A stretch of 64,000 nucleotides of DNA, taken from an uncultured Saprospiraceae bacterium. GTDB taxonomy: Bacteria; Bacteroidota; Bacteroidia; Chitinophagales; Saprospiraceae. The DNA lies in the NCBI GenBank assembly GCA_938016265.1, contig CALLWB010000021.1:1-64000 (forward strand). Reading direction: 5' to 3'. The notes under the pieces are model-generated. The model was not told the origin of the DNA and searched no databases. It saw nothing but the letters and a program-made list of their open reading frames with translations. This document shows, one piece after another, positions 1 through 7,749 of this stretch. The number at the start of each line of letters is the position of its first letter. Positions within the stretch are counted from its first letter, which is position 1. Made by a program: the position numbers and the translations under genes.

Positions 1-900
1 ACAATCCAAGATGTCCCAGCCCTAGCCATCAGCTTACAATCCACCCCAATAACTTGTAATGGAGATACAGACGCCACAATTACAACCACAATCTCAGGAG
101 GAAACGGAGGCTACACGTACAATTGGAACACCACTCAAACGACACAAAATCTAACAGGATTAGGAGCAGGCACTTATTCAATAACAGTAACAGACAACAA
201 AGGCTGCGCAATCACAGCCAGCACAACAATCCAAGACGTACCAGCCCTAGCCATCAACTTACAATCCACCCCAATAACTTGTAATGGAGATACAGACGCC
301 ACAATTACAACAACAATCTCAGGAGGAAACGGAGGCTACACTTATAATTGGAACACCACCCAAACGACACAAAACCTAACAGGATTAGGAGCCGGCACTT
401 ATTCAATAACAGTAACAGACAACAAAGGCTGCGCAATCACAGCCAGCACCACAATCCAAGACGTCCCAGCCCTAGCCATCAACTTACAATCCACTCCAAT
501 CACTTGTAATGGAGATACAGACGCCACAATAACAACAACAATCTCAGGAGGCAACGGAGGCTACACTTATAATTGGAACACGACGCAAACGACACAAAAT
601 CTAACAGGATTAGGAGCTGGAACCTACATTATAACAGTAACAGATAACAAAGGCTGCGCAATAACAGCCAGCACCACAATCCAAGACGTCCCAGCCCTAG
701 CCATCAGCTTACAATCCACTCCAATCACTTGTAATGGAGATACAGACGCCACAATTACAACCACAATCTCAGGAGGAAACGGCGGCTACACCTACAATTG
801 GAACACCACTCAAACGACACAAAATCTAACAGGATTAGGAGCCGGAACCTACACAATAACAGTAACAGACAACAAAGGCTGCGCAATTACAGCAAGCACC
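1..900 (+). repeat. Four near-identical 225-bp tandem repeats inside the adhesin gene
   Basis: The word ACAATCCAAGA recurs at 1, 226, 451, 676 and 901, a spacing of exactly 225 bp (75 codons). The units differ only by scattered synonymous or near-synonymous changes, and the array continues upstream of the window. Units after 901 keep the protein pattern but not the DNA sequence. This points to recent duplication or homogenisation at the upstream end, with copy number likely to vary in frame. Confidence 0.95.
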
Positions 901-3726
901 ACAATCCAAGACGTCCCAGTCCTAGCCATCTCTCTTTCTTCGAATAATATTGCTTGTAATGGAGGGACTGATGGAAATATTGCGGTAACTGTGATTGGAG
1001 GAAATGGTGGATATAGTTATATATGGAGTAGCAGCCAGACTACAGCCTCATTGTCAAATATTACCGCAGGCAATTATCTAGTAACTGTGACCGATAGCAA
1101 AGGATGCATGATTACTGCTAGTGAAACCCTCACAGAACCAACAGCTATTTCAAGTACTATAGCAGATTCCTATGCTAATTGCTTAGGGGTGATCAACCTG
1201 GAGGTAATTGGTGGAGTGGTTCCTTATGATTTCAATTGGAGCAATAGCGCCACGACGGAAGATATTGCTAATCTCGTGGATGGAAACTACGTGGTGACGG
1301 TGGTAGATGCGAATGGATGTATTCATACTAATTCAATTTTAATTGATGTTGCCCAAATACCACTTAGCTTAAGCATCTTGACATCCAATTTAAGTTGTAA
1401 TGGAAATAACACAGGGGGAATAGATTTGACTATCTCTGGAAGTAATACGCCTTATTCCATAGATTGGGATAATGCGCCTGATATTGAAGATCCTCAAGGA
1501 TTGTCAGCGGGTATGTATCAAGTAACAGTAACAGATTCAAGAGGGTGCGTGGAGACGGCAAGTGGGACGATTTCTGAACCTCAGCCTCTGTCGATACTAG
1601 CACTTGGAGATGCGCTGGATTGCTTTGGCGATACGGATGGCGAATTACAACTGATAGTAGGTGGAGGAACAATGCCTTACTCCTTTGATTGGGACAATGC
1701 TCCAGATATACAAAACCCCATGAACTTGCCTGCAGGTAGCTATCAAGTTACAGTAAGTGATGCGAATGGTTGCGAGATCACTGCATCTGCAACTATTACA
1801 GAACCAACGGCAGCATTGTCTGGTTCTTTAGCAACGACTACTGCAGGTTGCGATATTGCTTGTGGTGGGACATCCAGCTACACCGTGTCAGGAGGAACAC
1901 TACCTTATTCTATTGTATGGTCTACTGGTCAAACGGGGCCGAACGCATCCAACTTGTGTGCAGGGAACTATGGAGTGACCATAATTGACGCCAATGGATG
2001 TTCAATAAATGATAATTTTACTATTTCAAATCATCCTTCTATTGTATTGTTAACAAGCATAGTTCAGGATGTGATTTGTTCTGGTGATAGCAATGGTGTC
2101 GCTGAAGCTACAATTTCAGGGGGAACTCCACCATTCAGTATTCTATGGAGTAATGGCGCTGTCACTGCAACTGCCATCAATTTAGGTGCTGGACCACAGA
2201 CCGTAACTATAACAGACCAAAATAATTGTGAAGCGGTAGGTCAAGTAATCATGTCTGATGCTGCTCCTATGGCCTCTACCGCTGTAACAACTATGACAAC
2301 CTGCCCTGGTGATTTGGATGGAACAGCCTATCTTACTGTAACAGGTGGTATTGTGCCTTATCAGTATCAATGGGATAATGGAGAAATATCTAATCCTGCG
2401 GTAAGTTTAGATGATGGACTTCACAATGTGACGATTACTGACAACAATGGATGTATGTTGGTTGAACTAATTACCGTAGGAAGTCCACAGCCTTTAAGTG
2501 TATTGATGACTTCTTCGTCCGCGCCGACTTGTGATGGACAGATGGATGGTTCTGCCATTATAGAAGGGGGTGGAGGAACTGCTCCATATCAGTATGTTTG
2601 GAATACTTCTCCACCTAGCTTTGGAAGTGTTGTATCTGGATTGAGTTCAGGAGTGGTCAATGTTAATATAATTGATGCGAATGGATGTACATTTGGTCCA
2701 ATTGGAGTGACAATAGACAATGCGCCTGCCCCTGTGGTTCTTAGTGTCGATGGTCAAAATCCATTATGTTTTGATGGGAATGATGGTTCTGCAACCGTAA
2801 ATCCAACGGGAGGAACTCCAAGTTATACTTACCTTTGGAACGATGGACAAACTACTCAAATCGCCTTAGGTCTTAGCGCAGGAAGTTATACTGTTACAGT
2901 CACAGATGCAAATGGTTGTCAAGCTGTTGATGCCATCACTCTAACTGCTCCAACACAAGCAGTAATCTCACTTGTAGCAAACGATGTAACTTGCTTTGGA
3001 GATAGTGATGGAAGTTTAATTGTTTCTGGAAATGCAGGAGGTACAGGTGTTTTAGCCTATTCCATAGATGGTTCCAGTTATCAAGTAGATTCGATATTTA
3101 CTAATTTGTCTGTAGGACAATATACTGTATTTGTAGAGGATGCCAATGGTTGTGTTTTTGAATACCAGGAATATGTTGGCGGGCCAAATGAGATAATAGT
3201 TGATGCCGGGGCAGATTTGGTCGTGCAATTAGGCGACAGTATACAGTTGGATGCAACGACTAATTATTTTGGTCCACTTTCGTGGAATTGGGAAACTTCA
3301 GAATTTTTGAGTTGTAATGATTGCCCTGATCCATGGGTGTATCCATTCAATTCTATCACCTATGAAGTGATGGTCATCGATTCGAATGGTTGTGAGGGCA
3401 CCGATGATATATTCATAGATGTAATCACTGATCGCAATGTTTTTATTCCTAATGCCTTTACTCCAAATCAAGATGGAGTAAATGATATCTTTTACATTTT
3501 TGGTGGACAAGATGTTGCAAAAATAAATGTCTTGAGAGTTTTCGACCGATGGGGAGAAGCCGTTTTTGAAGCAAACAATATTGCTCCAAATGATCCGAAA
3601 TTGGGTTGGGATGGTGTCTTCAGAAACAAAAAAATGAACCCTGGAGTATTCATTTATTACGCAGAAATAGAATTTGTTGATGGTAATAAAGAAAAATACA
3701 AAGGAGATGTTACCTTGTTGAAGTAG
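1..3726 (+). CDS. SprB-like giant surface adhesin, 3' part (T9SS type B cargo)
   Basis: The reading frame is open from base 1 to the stop at 3726, so the start lies upstream of the window. About 14 consecutive SprB-type repeats of roughly 75 residues are visible, each with a CxGxxDG-like start, a GGxxPYxYxW core and a VTVTDxxGC end. A PKD-like segment follows (about 3190-3420), then a C-terminal domain starting near 3430 with VFIPNAFTPNQDGVNDIF and ending in a Lys-rich tail. That ending is the gliding-motility-associated type B T9SS sorting domain. Known SprB-like proteins are mobile cell-surface adhesins in gliding Bacteroidota; adhesion is inferred here. The first four repeats are almost identical in DNA and use an A/C-rich codon style; later repeats are diverged and richer in T and G. 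Family assignment is firm; ligand and total length are unknown. Confidence 0.9.
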   Translation, partial: TIQDVPALAISLQSTPITCNGDTDATITTTISGGNGGYTYNWNTTQTTQNLTGLGAGTYSITVTDNKGCAITASTTIQDVPALAINLQSTPITCNGDTDATITTTISGGNGGYTYNWNTTQTTQNLTGLGAGTYSITVTDNKGCAITASTTIQDVPALAINLQSTPITCNGDTDATITTTISGGNGGYTYNWNTTQTTQNLTGLGAGTYIITVTDNKGCAITASTTIQDVPALAISLQSTPITCNGDTDATITTTISGGNGGYTYNWNTTQTTQNLTGLGAGTYTITVTDNKGCAITASTTIQDVPVLAISLSSNNIACNGGTDGNIAVTVIGGNGGYSYIWSSSQTTASLSNITAGNYLVTVTDSKGCMITASETLTEPTAISSTIADSYANCLGVINLEVIGGVVPYDFNWSNSATTEDIANLVDGNYVVTVVDANGCIHTNSILIDVAQIPLSLSILTSNLSCNGNNTGGIDLTISGSNTPYSIDWDNAPDIEDPQGLSAGMYQVTVTDSRGCVETASGTISEPQPLSILALGDALDCFGDTDGELQLIVGGGTMPYSFDWDNAPDIQNPMNLPAGSYQVTVSDANGCEITASATITEPTAALSGSLATTTAGCDIACGGTSSYTVSGGTLPYSIVWSTGQTGPNASNLCAGNYGVTIIDANGCSINDNFTISNHPSIVLLTSIVQDVICSGDSNGVAEATISGGTPPFSILWSNGAVTATAINLGAGPQTVTITDQNNCEAVGQVIMSDAAPMASTAVTTMTTCPGDLDGTAYLTVTGGIVPYQYQWDNGEISNPAVSLDDGLHNVTITDNNGCMLVELITVGSPQPLSVLMTSSSAPTCDGQMDGSAIIEGGGGTAPYQYVWNTSPPSFGSVVSGLSSGVVNVNIIDANGCTFGPIGVTIDNAPAPVVLSVDGQNPLCFDGNDGSATVNPTGGTPSYTYLWNDGQTTQIALGLSAGSYTVTVTDANGCQAVDAITLTAPTQAVISLVANDVTCFGDSDGSLIVSGNAGGTGVLAYSIDGSSYQVDSIFTNLSVGQYTVFVEDANGCVFEYQEYVGGPNEIIVDAGADLVVQLGDSIQLDATTNYFGPLSWNWETSEFLSCNDCPDPWVYPFNSITYEVMVIDSNGCEGTDDIFIDVITDRNVFIPNAFTPNQDGVNDIFYIFGGQDVAKINVLRVFDRWGEAVFEANNIAPNDPKLGWDGVFRNKKMNPGVFIYYAEIEFVDGNKEKYKGDVTLLK

Positions 3727-3767
3727 CGTGGTTGGTAGAAGGTAAGGAATAGAATTTTTATGTGTAG

Positions 3768-3839
3768 TAGCCCAAGCAGGAGTCGAACCTGCACCGCCTG
3801 AGTCAAAGTCAGGTATCCTAACCATTGGACCATTGGGCT
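3768..3839 (-). tRNA. tRNA-Gln (anticodon TTG)
   Basis: Read on the minus strand, a 7-bp acceptor stem AGCCCAA/TTGGGCT, an anticodon arm CCTGA-CTTTGAC-TCAGG with TTG at 34-36, and a T arm around GGTTCGACTCC are present, with A as discriminator. It is the last tRNA of the eight-gene minus-strand array. The perfect inverted pair GGTAGAAGGTA (3734-3744) and TACCTTCTACC (3862-3872) brackets it. Confidence 0.93.
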
Positions 3840-3883
3840 TTATTGAGTAGCAAATATTAAATACCTTCTACCATTTCTATCAG

Positions 3884-3975
3884 CGGAAAGCAGAGGACCC
3901 GAACCCCATTCAGTTATTCACCGAAACCTAGTTTTCAAGACTAGTCGCCGCTCCAATGCAGCTGCTTTACTTTCC
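3884..3975 (-). tRNA. tRNA-Ser (anticodon TGA)
   Basis: This is a class II tRNA. The acceptor GGAAAGT pairs with GCTTTCC and the discriminator is G. The anticodon arm CTAGT-CTTGAAA-ACTAG carries TGA. A long variable arm (TTCGGT...ACTGAA) is visible, as expected for serine. It is in the same orientation as its neighbours, 44 bases upstream (in transcription) of tRNA-Gln. Confidence 0.93.
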
Positions 3976-4020
3976 AGTATATTAATTGGAAGAATAGTCG
4001 AACTTCCTACTAAATAATAG

Positions 4021-4093
4021 CGGTGACGACGGGACTCGAACCCGCAACCTGAGGATAGACAATCCCCAATTCTGCCAATTGAACTACGTCACC
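4021..4093 (-). tRNA. tRNA-Asp (anticodon GTC)
   Basis: Acceptor GGTGACG pairs with CGTCACC, with the expected G discriminator. The anticodon arm GGGGA-TTGTCTA-TCCTC carries GTC, and the T arm is GCGGG-TTCGAGT-CCCGT. Confidence 0.95.
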
Positions 4094-4114
4094 AGTTTAT
4101 GTGTACTACTTTTG

Positions 4115-4186
4115 GGTGAAACCGGGACTCGAACCCTGAACTCCACATTCACAGCGTGGCATTTTACCTGTTAAACTAGATTCACC
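4115..4186 (-). tRNA. tRNA-His (anticodon GTG)
   Basis: Acceptor GTGAATC pairs with GTTTCAC with one T.T mismatch. An encoded extra 5' G sits opposite discriminator C73, the identity pair of tRNA-His. The anticodon arm CCACG-CTGTGAA-TGTGG carries GTG. Next to its 5' end, at 4196-4222, is an A/T-rich hairpin (TTTTTAGAA, 9-base loop, TTCTAAAAA) that separates it from tRNA-Phe and may be a processing or pausing site. Confidence 0.93.
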
Positions 4187-4226
4187 ATTTTTAGTTTTTT
4201 AGAAAGCATTACCTTCTAAAAATCTG

Positions 4227-4298
4227 TGGCAACACAGGAATCGAACCTTACCCTCTCCGGCTTCAACGGAGTGCTCTCACCAAGTGAGCTATATTGCC
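4227..4298 (-). tRNA. tRNA-Phe (anticodon GAA)
   Basis: Acceptor GGCAATA pairs with TGTTGCC, with A discriminator. The D arm is GCTC...GAGC. The anticodon arm CTCCG-TTGAAGC-CGGAG carries GAA. All conserved positions checked by eye are standard. Confidence 0.95.
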
Positions 4299-4330
4299 AT
4301 TTTACATTGCTTTACACAATTATTTTTTTG

Positions 4331-4415
4331 CGGAGGATACTGGGATCGAACCAGTGCTCCTTTTACAGAGGCCACGCCTTAGCAGGGCGGCACCTTTCCT
4401 CTCGGTCAATCCTCC
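4331..4415 (-). tRNA. tRNA-Ser (anticodon GCT)
   Basis: Class II tRNA: acceptor GGAGGAT/ATCCTCC, G discriminator, anticodon loop CTGCTAA with GCT, and an extended variable arm. It is the second serine isoacceptor of the array and reads AGC and AGU. Confidence 0.93.
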
Positions 4416-4424
4416 TGTTTTATG

Positions 4425-4498
4425 TACCTCTGGTGGGATTCGAACCCACAACATCATGATTCTAAGTCATGCGCCTCTTCCAGTTGGGCTACAGAGGT
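4425..4498 (-). tRNA. tRNA with UAG anticodon (Leu CUA by codon) and short variable loop
   Basis: The cloverleaf is sound: acceptor ACCTCTG/CAGAGGT with A discriminator, anticodon arm CATGA-CTTAGAA-TCATG, and T arm GTGGG-TTCGAAT-CCCAC. The anticodon at 34-36 is TAG, which reads leucine codon CUA. Bacterial tRNA-Leu normally has a long variable arm; here only five bases (ATGTT) separate the anticodon and T stems. The gene is therefore real, but its amino-acid identity is uncertain. Confidence 0.85.
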
Positions 4499-4555
4499 GT
4501 ATTTTGAAAACAAATTGCCTGTCTACCTTCGTGAACATACGCAAATGCCATTCAG

Positions 4556-4593
4556 TGCTCCGGGATCAAAAACCTAACAAAGACCCCGGAGCA
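4556..4593. other. Hairpin between tRNA-Ala and the UAG tRNA
   Basis: TGCTCCGGG (4556-4564) and CCCGGAGCA (4585-4593) form a perfect 9-bp stem with a 20-base loop. It sits in the 166-base spacer inside the tRNA array and is much more GC-rich than its surroundings. It could be a processing element, an attenuator or a decayed tRNA; no tRNA could be folded from it. Confidence 0.6.
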
Positions 4594-4664
4594 ATATATC
4601 AAAGATCAGCACCATTAAACGAATCAATTGTGGGACCAATCGAGCCATGTATCCTGATCTTTTG

Positions 4665-4738
4665 TGGAGAGGACGAGAATCGAACTCGTCGCACGAAGCT
4701 TGCAAAGCACCATCGCCGGCCTTGGAACATGCCTCCCC
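4665..4738 (-). tRNA. tRNA-Ala (anticodon TGC), atypical D arm
   Basis: Acceptor GGGGAGG pairs with CCTCTCC and includes G3:U70, the alanine identity pair, with A73. The anticodon loop TTTGCAA carries TGC. The T arm ACGAG-TTCGATT-CTCGT is perfect. The D stem is almost all G-U wobble pairs (TGTT/GGCG), position 8 is C instead of U, and the anticodon stem has a T.T mismatch. It is the first gene of the array in transcription order. It may be a functional variant or a decaying copy. Confidence 0.72.
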
Positions 4739-5345
4739 ATTTTTTACTATGGTAGAAAGTAACTGGTAGAAAGTAGAATACATCTATTGCCCTTGCCATC
4801 TATTAACTAGTGGTGGGGCTGATACGTTGTAAGTAATTGACTTTAAGTTGTAAGTTTAGTATTCGTATTAAATACGATTACCAACTACCAATTACTTTCT
4901 ACCCTTAAATTTTGCAGTTCGGAAAGAAATAGAATTGTAGAAATTTCGTCCTTCGCTGCAAGATTACAGCTTCGGACCTTCTTTAAGGTAAGCTGTTAGT
5001 CGCTAAATCGACTGGCGGAATCTTGATCATCAAATGACAGTGATTGCTGCAGTTGATCGCTGATTGGCGAACTGAGCAAAAAGCTGGATGCAAATGTATG
5101 TTGATGAAAAGTATTCATGATAAAAATTAAAACATTCTTGTTGTGAAATATGCCCTTATAACTTCAGATAAATAGAATAAGTTCCTTAAAGGAAAACTTT
5201 TTTTATAAAAAATGAATTTTAAGTAAATTGCTTACTAAAAAGTCGTTAATCGACGGAGTTCATTCTTCCTCCTTCATATCTTTTTGGGTTATATTAGAGA
5301 GTTGATTACCTTACGGAAAATTTGCATTCTAAAAATTGACAATTG
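4739..5345. other. Intergenic region between tRNA array and tryptophan dioxygenase
   Basis: No gene is visible. Two direct copies of GGTAGAAAGTA (4751-4761, 4765-4775) face an inverted copy TACTTTCTACC at 4893-4903. The region must contain the tRNA array promoter (minus strand) and the dioxygenase promoter (plus strand); neither could be placed with confidence. Confidence 0.5.
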
Positions 5346-6464
5346 ATGGCGGAAAACAACGAAAAAAAGTACTCAACAATACATTATCACTCTTATTTGC
5401 AATTGGATAAAATTCTGGGGGCTCAACGGTTACGGAGTCAGGAGCTAGGAGAGAATCCAGCACATGAAGAAATGTTATTCATAATTGTCCACCAGGCTTA
5501 TGAACTGTGGTTTAAACAAATCAAACATGAATTAGGATCTGTTATTGATTTGTTTGGGAATAATAATGTAGATGAGCGAAACCTGGGAACGGCTATTGGC
5601 CGACTAGAGCGGGTAGTAGAGATCTTAAAATTACTAGTACAACAAATCAGTGTTTTGGAGACAATGACACCGCTGGATTTTTTAGATTTCAGAAATTATC
5701 TTTTTCCCGCTTCCGGTTTTCAAAGTTTTCAATTTCGAATCCTGGAGATAATGTTAGGGTTGGAAGAGAAAGAACGGATTACCTACCACGGACAGCATTA
5801 TGCAAGCGTTTTCCCCGATGATCAAAAAGAAGAGCTAAAAAATGCCAAAGCAAAAGGAACACTTTTCGAAGTATTAGAATCTTGGTTGGAACGAACACCA
5901 TTCTTAAATTTCGGGACGTTCAATTTTTTGGATTTATATAAAACGGCGGTGCATAATATGCTCGACAAAGAGCGGGCTGCCATCAAAGCGAGCAGCTATC
6001 TAACAGAAAAGGAAATAGAAATGCGACTGAAAATGCTAGGAGGAACAGATACCTTTTTTCAGTCCGTGCTCGATCCAAAAGCACACGATAAAAAGATAGA
6101 AGAAGGCCATCTGAGAATGTCTTACAAAGCGAGTATCGCCGCATTATTGATCAACTTGTACCGTGATGAACCGATTTTGCATAATCCGTTCAAATTGCTG
6201 ATGACCGTAGTAGAAATCGACGATTTACTGACCACCTGGCGGTATCGACACGCGCAAATGGTGATGCGGATGCTAGGAAGAAAAATTGGAACAGGCGGTT
6301 CCTCTGGACATGATTATCTTAAGGAAACTGCTTCGAAGCATACCGTTTTCTCTGATTTGCATAATATATCTACACTTTTAATTCCTCGTTCTGAACTTCC
6401 AAGTTTACCGAAAGAGTTAGAGAAAGAATTAGGTTTTTATTTTACTACAAAGTCTAATAATTAG
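5346..6464 (+). CDS. kynA: Tryptophan 2,3-dioxygenase
   Basis: This haem enzyme opens the indole ring of L-tryptophan with O2 to give N-formylkynurenine, the first step of the kynurenine pathway, in the cytoplasm. The N-terminal signature (YHSYLQLDKIL, then PAHEEMLFIIVHQAYELWF) and the C-terminal signature RHAQMVMRMLGRK followed by GTGGSSG (residues 315-321) are diagnostic. H302 aligns with the proximal haem ligand and GTGGSSG with the substrate-binding loop. At 372 residues it is nearer the animal enzyme length than the shorter proteobacterial form. ATG at 5346 is preferred over an in-frame TTG at 5343. The stop codon touches the ATG of the next gene, so the two are very likely co-transcribed. 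Formamidase, the next enzyme, is not in the window. Confidence 0.95.
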   Translation: MAENNEKKYSTIHYHSYLQLDKILGAQRLRSQELGENPAHEEMLFIIVHQAYELWFKQIKHELGSVIDLFGNNNVDERNLGTAIGRLERVVEILKLLVQQISVLETMTPLDFLDFRNYLFPASGFQSFQFRILEIMLGLEEKERITYHGQHYASVFPDDQKEELKNAKAKGTLFEVLESWLERTPFLNFGTFNFLDLYKTAVHNMLDKERAAIKASSYLTEKEIEMRLKMLGGTDTFFQSVLDPKAHDKKIEEGHLRMSYKASIAALLINLYRDEPILHNPFKLLMTVVEIDDLLTTWRYRHAQMVMRMLGRKIGTGGSSGHDYLKETASKHTVFSDLHNISTLLIPRSELPSLPKELEKELGFYFTTKSNN

Positions 6465-7532
6465 ATGTCAACTCTATTCAAGATAAATGGTCACGGGCAT
6501 TTGCTACCAAATCCTGAGCAGATTCCTTCTTTTATGAAGGACAAAAAACTGTTTTGGGTGGATGCAGATCGGAAATTTATGAGGCAAGGCGATTGGAAAC
6601 GACCGATTACAGATCCTAGTTTTTTTCTAAATGAAAAACTAGTATGGATGGAAAAAAATGATATCCGACATGAGGTCGTACTGAATCTCTCTCAATTGTA
6701 TTGCAATGGCGTCGACCGTTCAACAGCAAAAGATATTATTCGATTTCAGAATGACTTCAATGCCGAATTACAAGCAAATCATCCTGAAAAATTTACCTGT
6801 GGATTTGTTGTCCAGCCTGCCCATTTGGAGGATGCTTTGGAGGAAATAGAACGATGTGTCAATAAGTTGGATCTGAAGTTACTTTGTCTACCCACCCACT
6901 ATTTGGACAACGGACAATGGAAGACTGTTGCCAATAAAGAGGTCGCACCAATTTGGGAATTAGCCAATAAATATGGCTTAGCAATAGAGATTCACCCTTA
7001 TGATGGACCAAGGATGATTAATTTGGAAGATCAATTCTGGCGGTTTCATTTGGTTTGGATGTGTGCACAAACTGCGGATACGTATCATTTTTATACACTG
7101 CTTGGCTTCCCAGACTTGTATCCTGAGACGCGGGTTTGTTTTGCGCACGGTAATCAGTTTGGCCAGATAAACGTAGGCAGAAGAAAACAAGGCTTTGAAG
7201 GAAGACCGGATTTGTTTAAAGATGCCCTTCATCCAAATAAAACACTTAAGAAAAGTAACGTATATTTTGATACACTTGTACATGACGTGTATGCGCTTCG
7301 ACTGCTGATTGATCGGCAAGGAGTTGGTCAAGTATTGGCAGGCTTGGACGACCCATATCCACTAGGGGAAATGGAATCTGTGCCAGGTTGCTACCCTGGA
7401 AAAGTAATCGACGAAGCCATGTCAATAGGGTTTATTTCAAAAGAGGAAAGGCAATTGATTTGGAAGGATCATGTTGCTGAATGGCTTTATGGTAAGAATA
7501 CGGACGAATTTTACCGTCGAATAAAATCGTAA
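6465..7532 (+). CDS. 2-amino-3-carboxymuconate-6-semialdehyde decarboxylase (ACMSD-type amidohydrolase)
   Basis: Members of this amidohydrolase family remove CO2 from 2-amino-3-carboxymuconate semialdehyde, the ring-cleavage product of 3-hydroxyanthranilate, steering tryptophan carbon to catabolism rather than quinolinate and NAD. The metal-site residues appear in order: HGH at 10-12 (HxH), EIHPYDG mid-protein, FAHGNQ, and GLDDPYPLGE, which replaces the usual GSDYPFPLGE. Length (355) matches ACMSD. It begins directly after the dioxygenase stop codon. Pairing with a tryptophan dioxygenase makes ACMSD more likely than a related gamma-resorcylate-type decarboxylase. Confidence 0.9.
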   Translation: MSTLFKINGHGHLLPNPEQIPSFMKDKKLFWVDADRKFMRQGDWKRPITDPSFFLNEKLVWMEKNDIRHEVVLNLSQLYCNGVDRSTAKDIIRFQNDFNAELQANHPEKFTCGFVVQPAHLEDALEEIERCVNKLDLKLLCLPTHYLDNGQWKTVANKEVAPIWELANKYGLAIEIHPYDGPRMINLEDQFWRFHLVWMCAQTADTYHFYTLLGFPDLYPETRVCFAHGNQFGQINVGRRKQGFEGRPDLFKDALHPNKTLKKSNVYFDTLVHDVYALRLLIDRQGVGQVLAGLDDPYPLGEMESVPGCYPGKVIDEAMSIGFISKEERQLIWKDHVAEWLYGKNTDEFYRRIKS

Positions 7533-7749
7533 ATTCAATACCTGAGGTTGTTTGGTAATTGAAAGAAAAATGCATGGTGATATTTAGTAATTTATAACTA
7601 TCACGTAGGCGGAAAAATCTTGTTATTGTTTCTCAAAAGCCTTTAATTATTACATAATTTTCGTTATATTGTCTTGTATTGTTTATATGAAATACAACTT
7701 TCATATTTAACGAATTGTTTACTAATCTAACAAACTGGAATAATCTACC

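Noticed and set aside
1-900. Regular repeats suspected as a CRISPR array or satellite
   Set aside because: The 225-bp units are contiguous, in frame and encode SprB repeats; there are no spacers.
3298-3825. Minus-strand open frame of 175 codons
   Set aside because: It lies over the adhesin 3' end and tRNA-Gln; the adhesin frame carries clear domains and the tRNA folds properly.
4226-4755. Open frames of 66-153 codons across the tRNA array, both strands
   Set aside because: They are translations of tRNA genes (recurring GIEPV/RTRR-type artefacts), not proteins.
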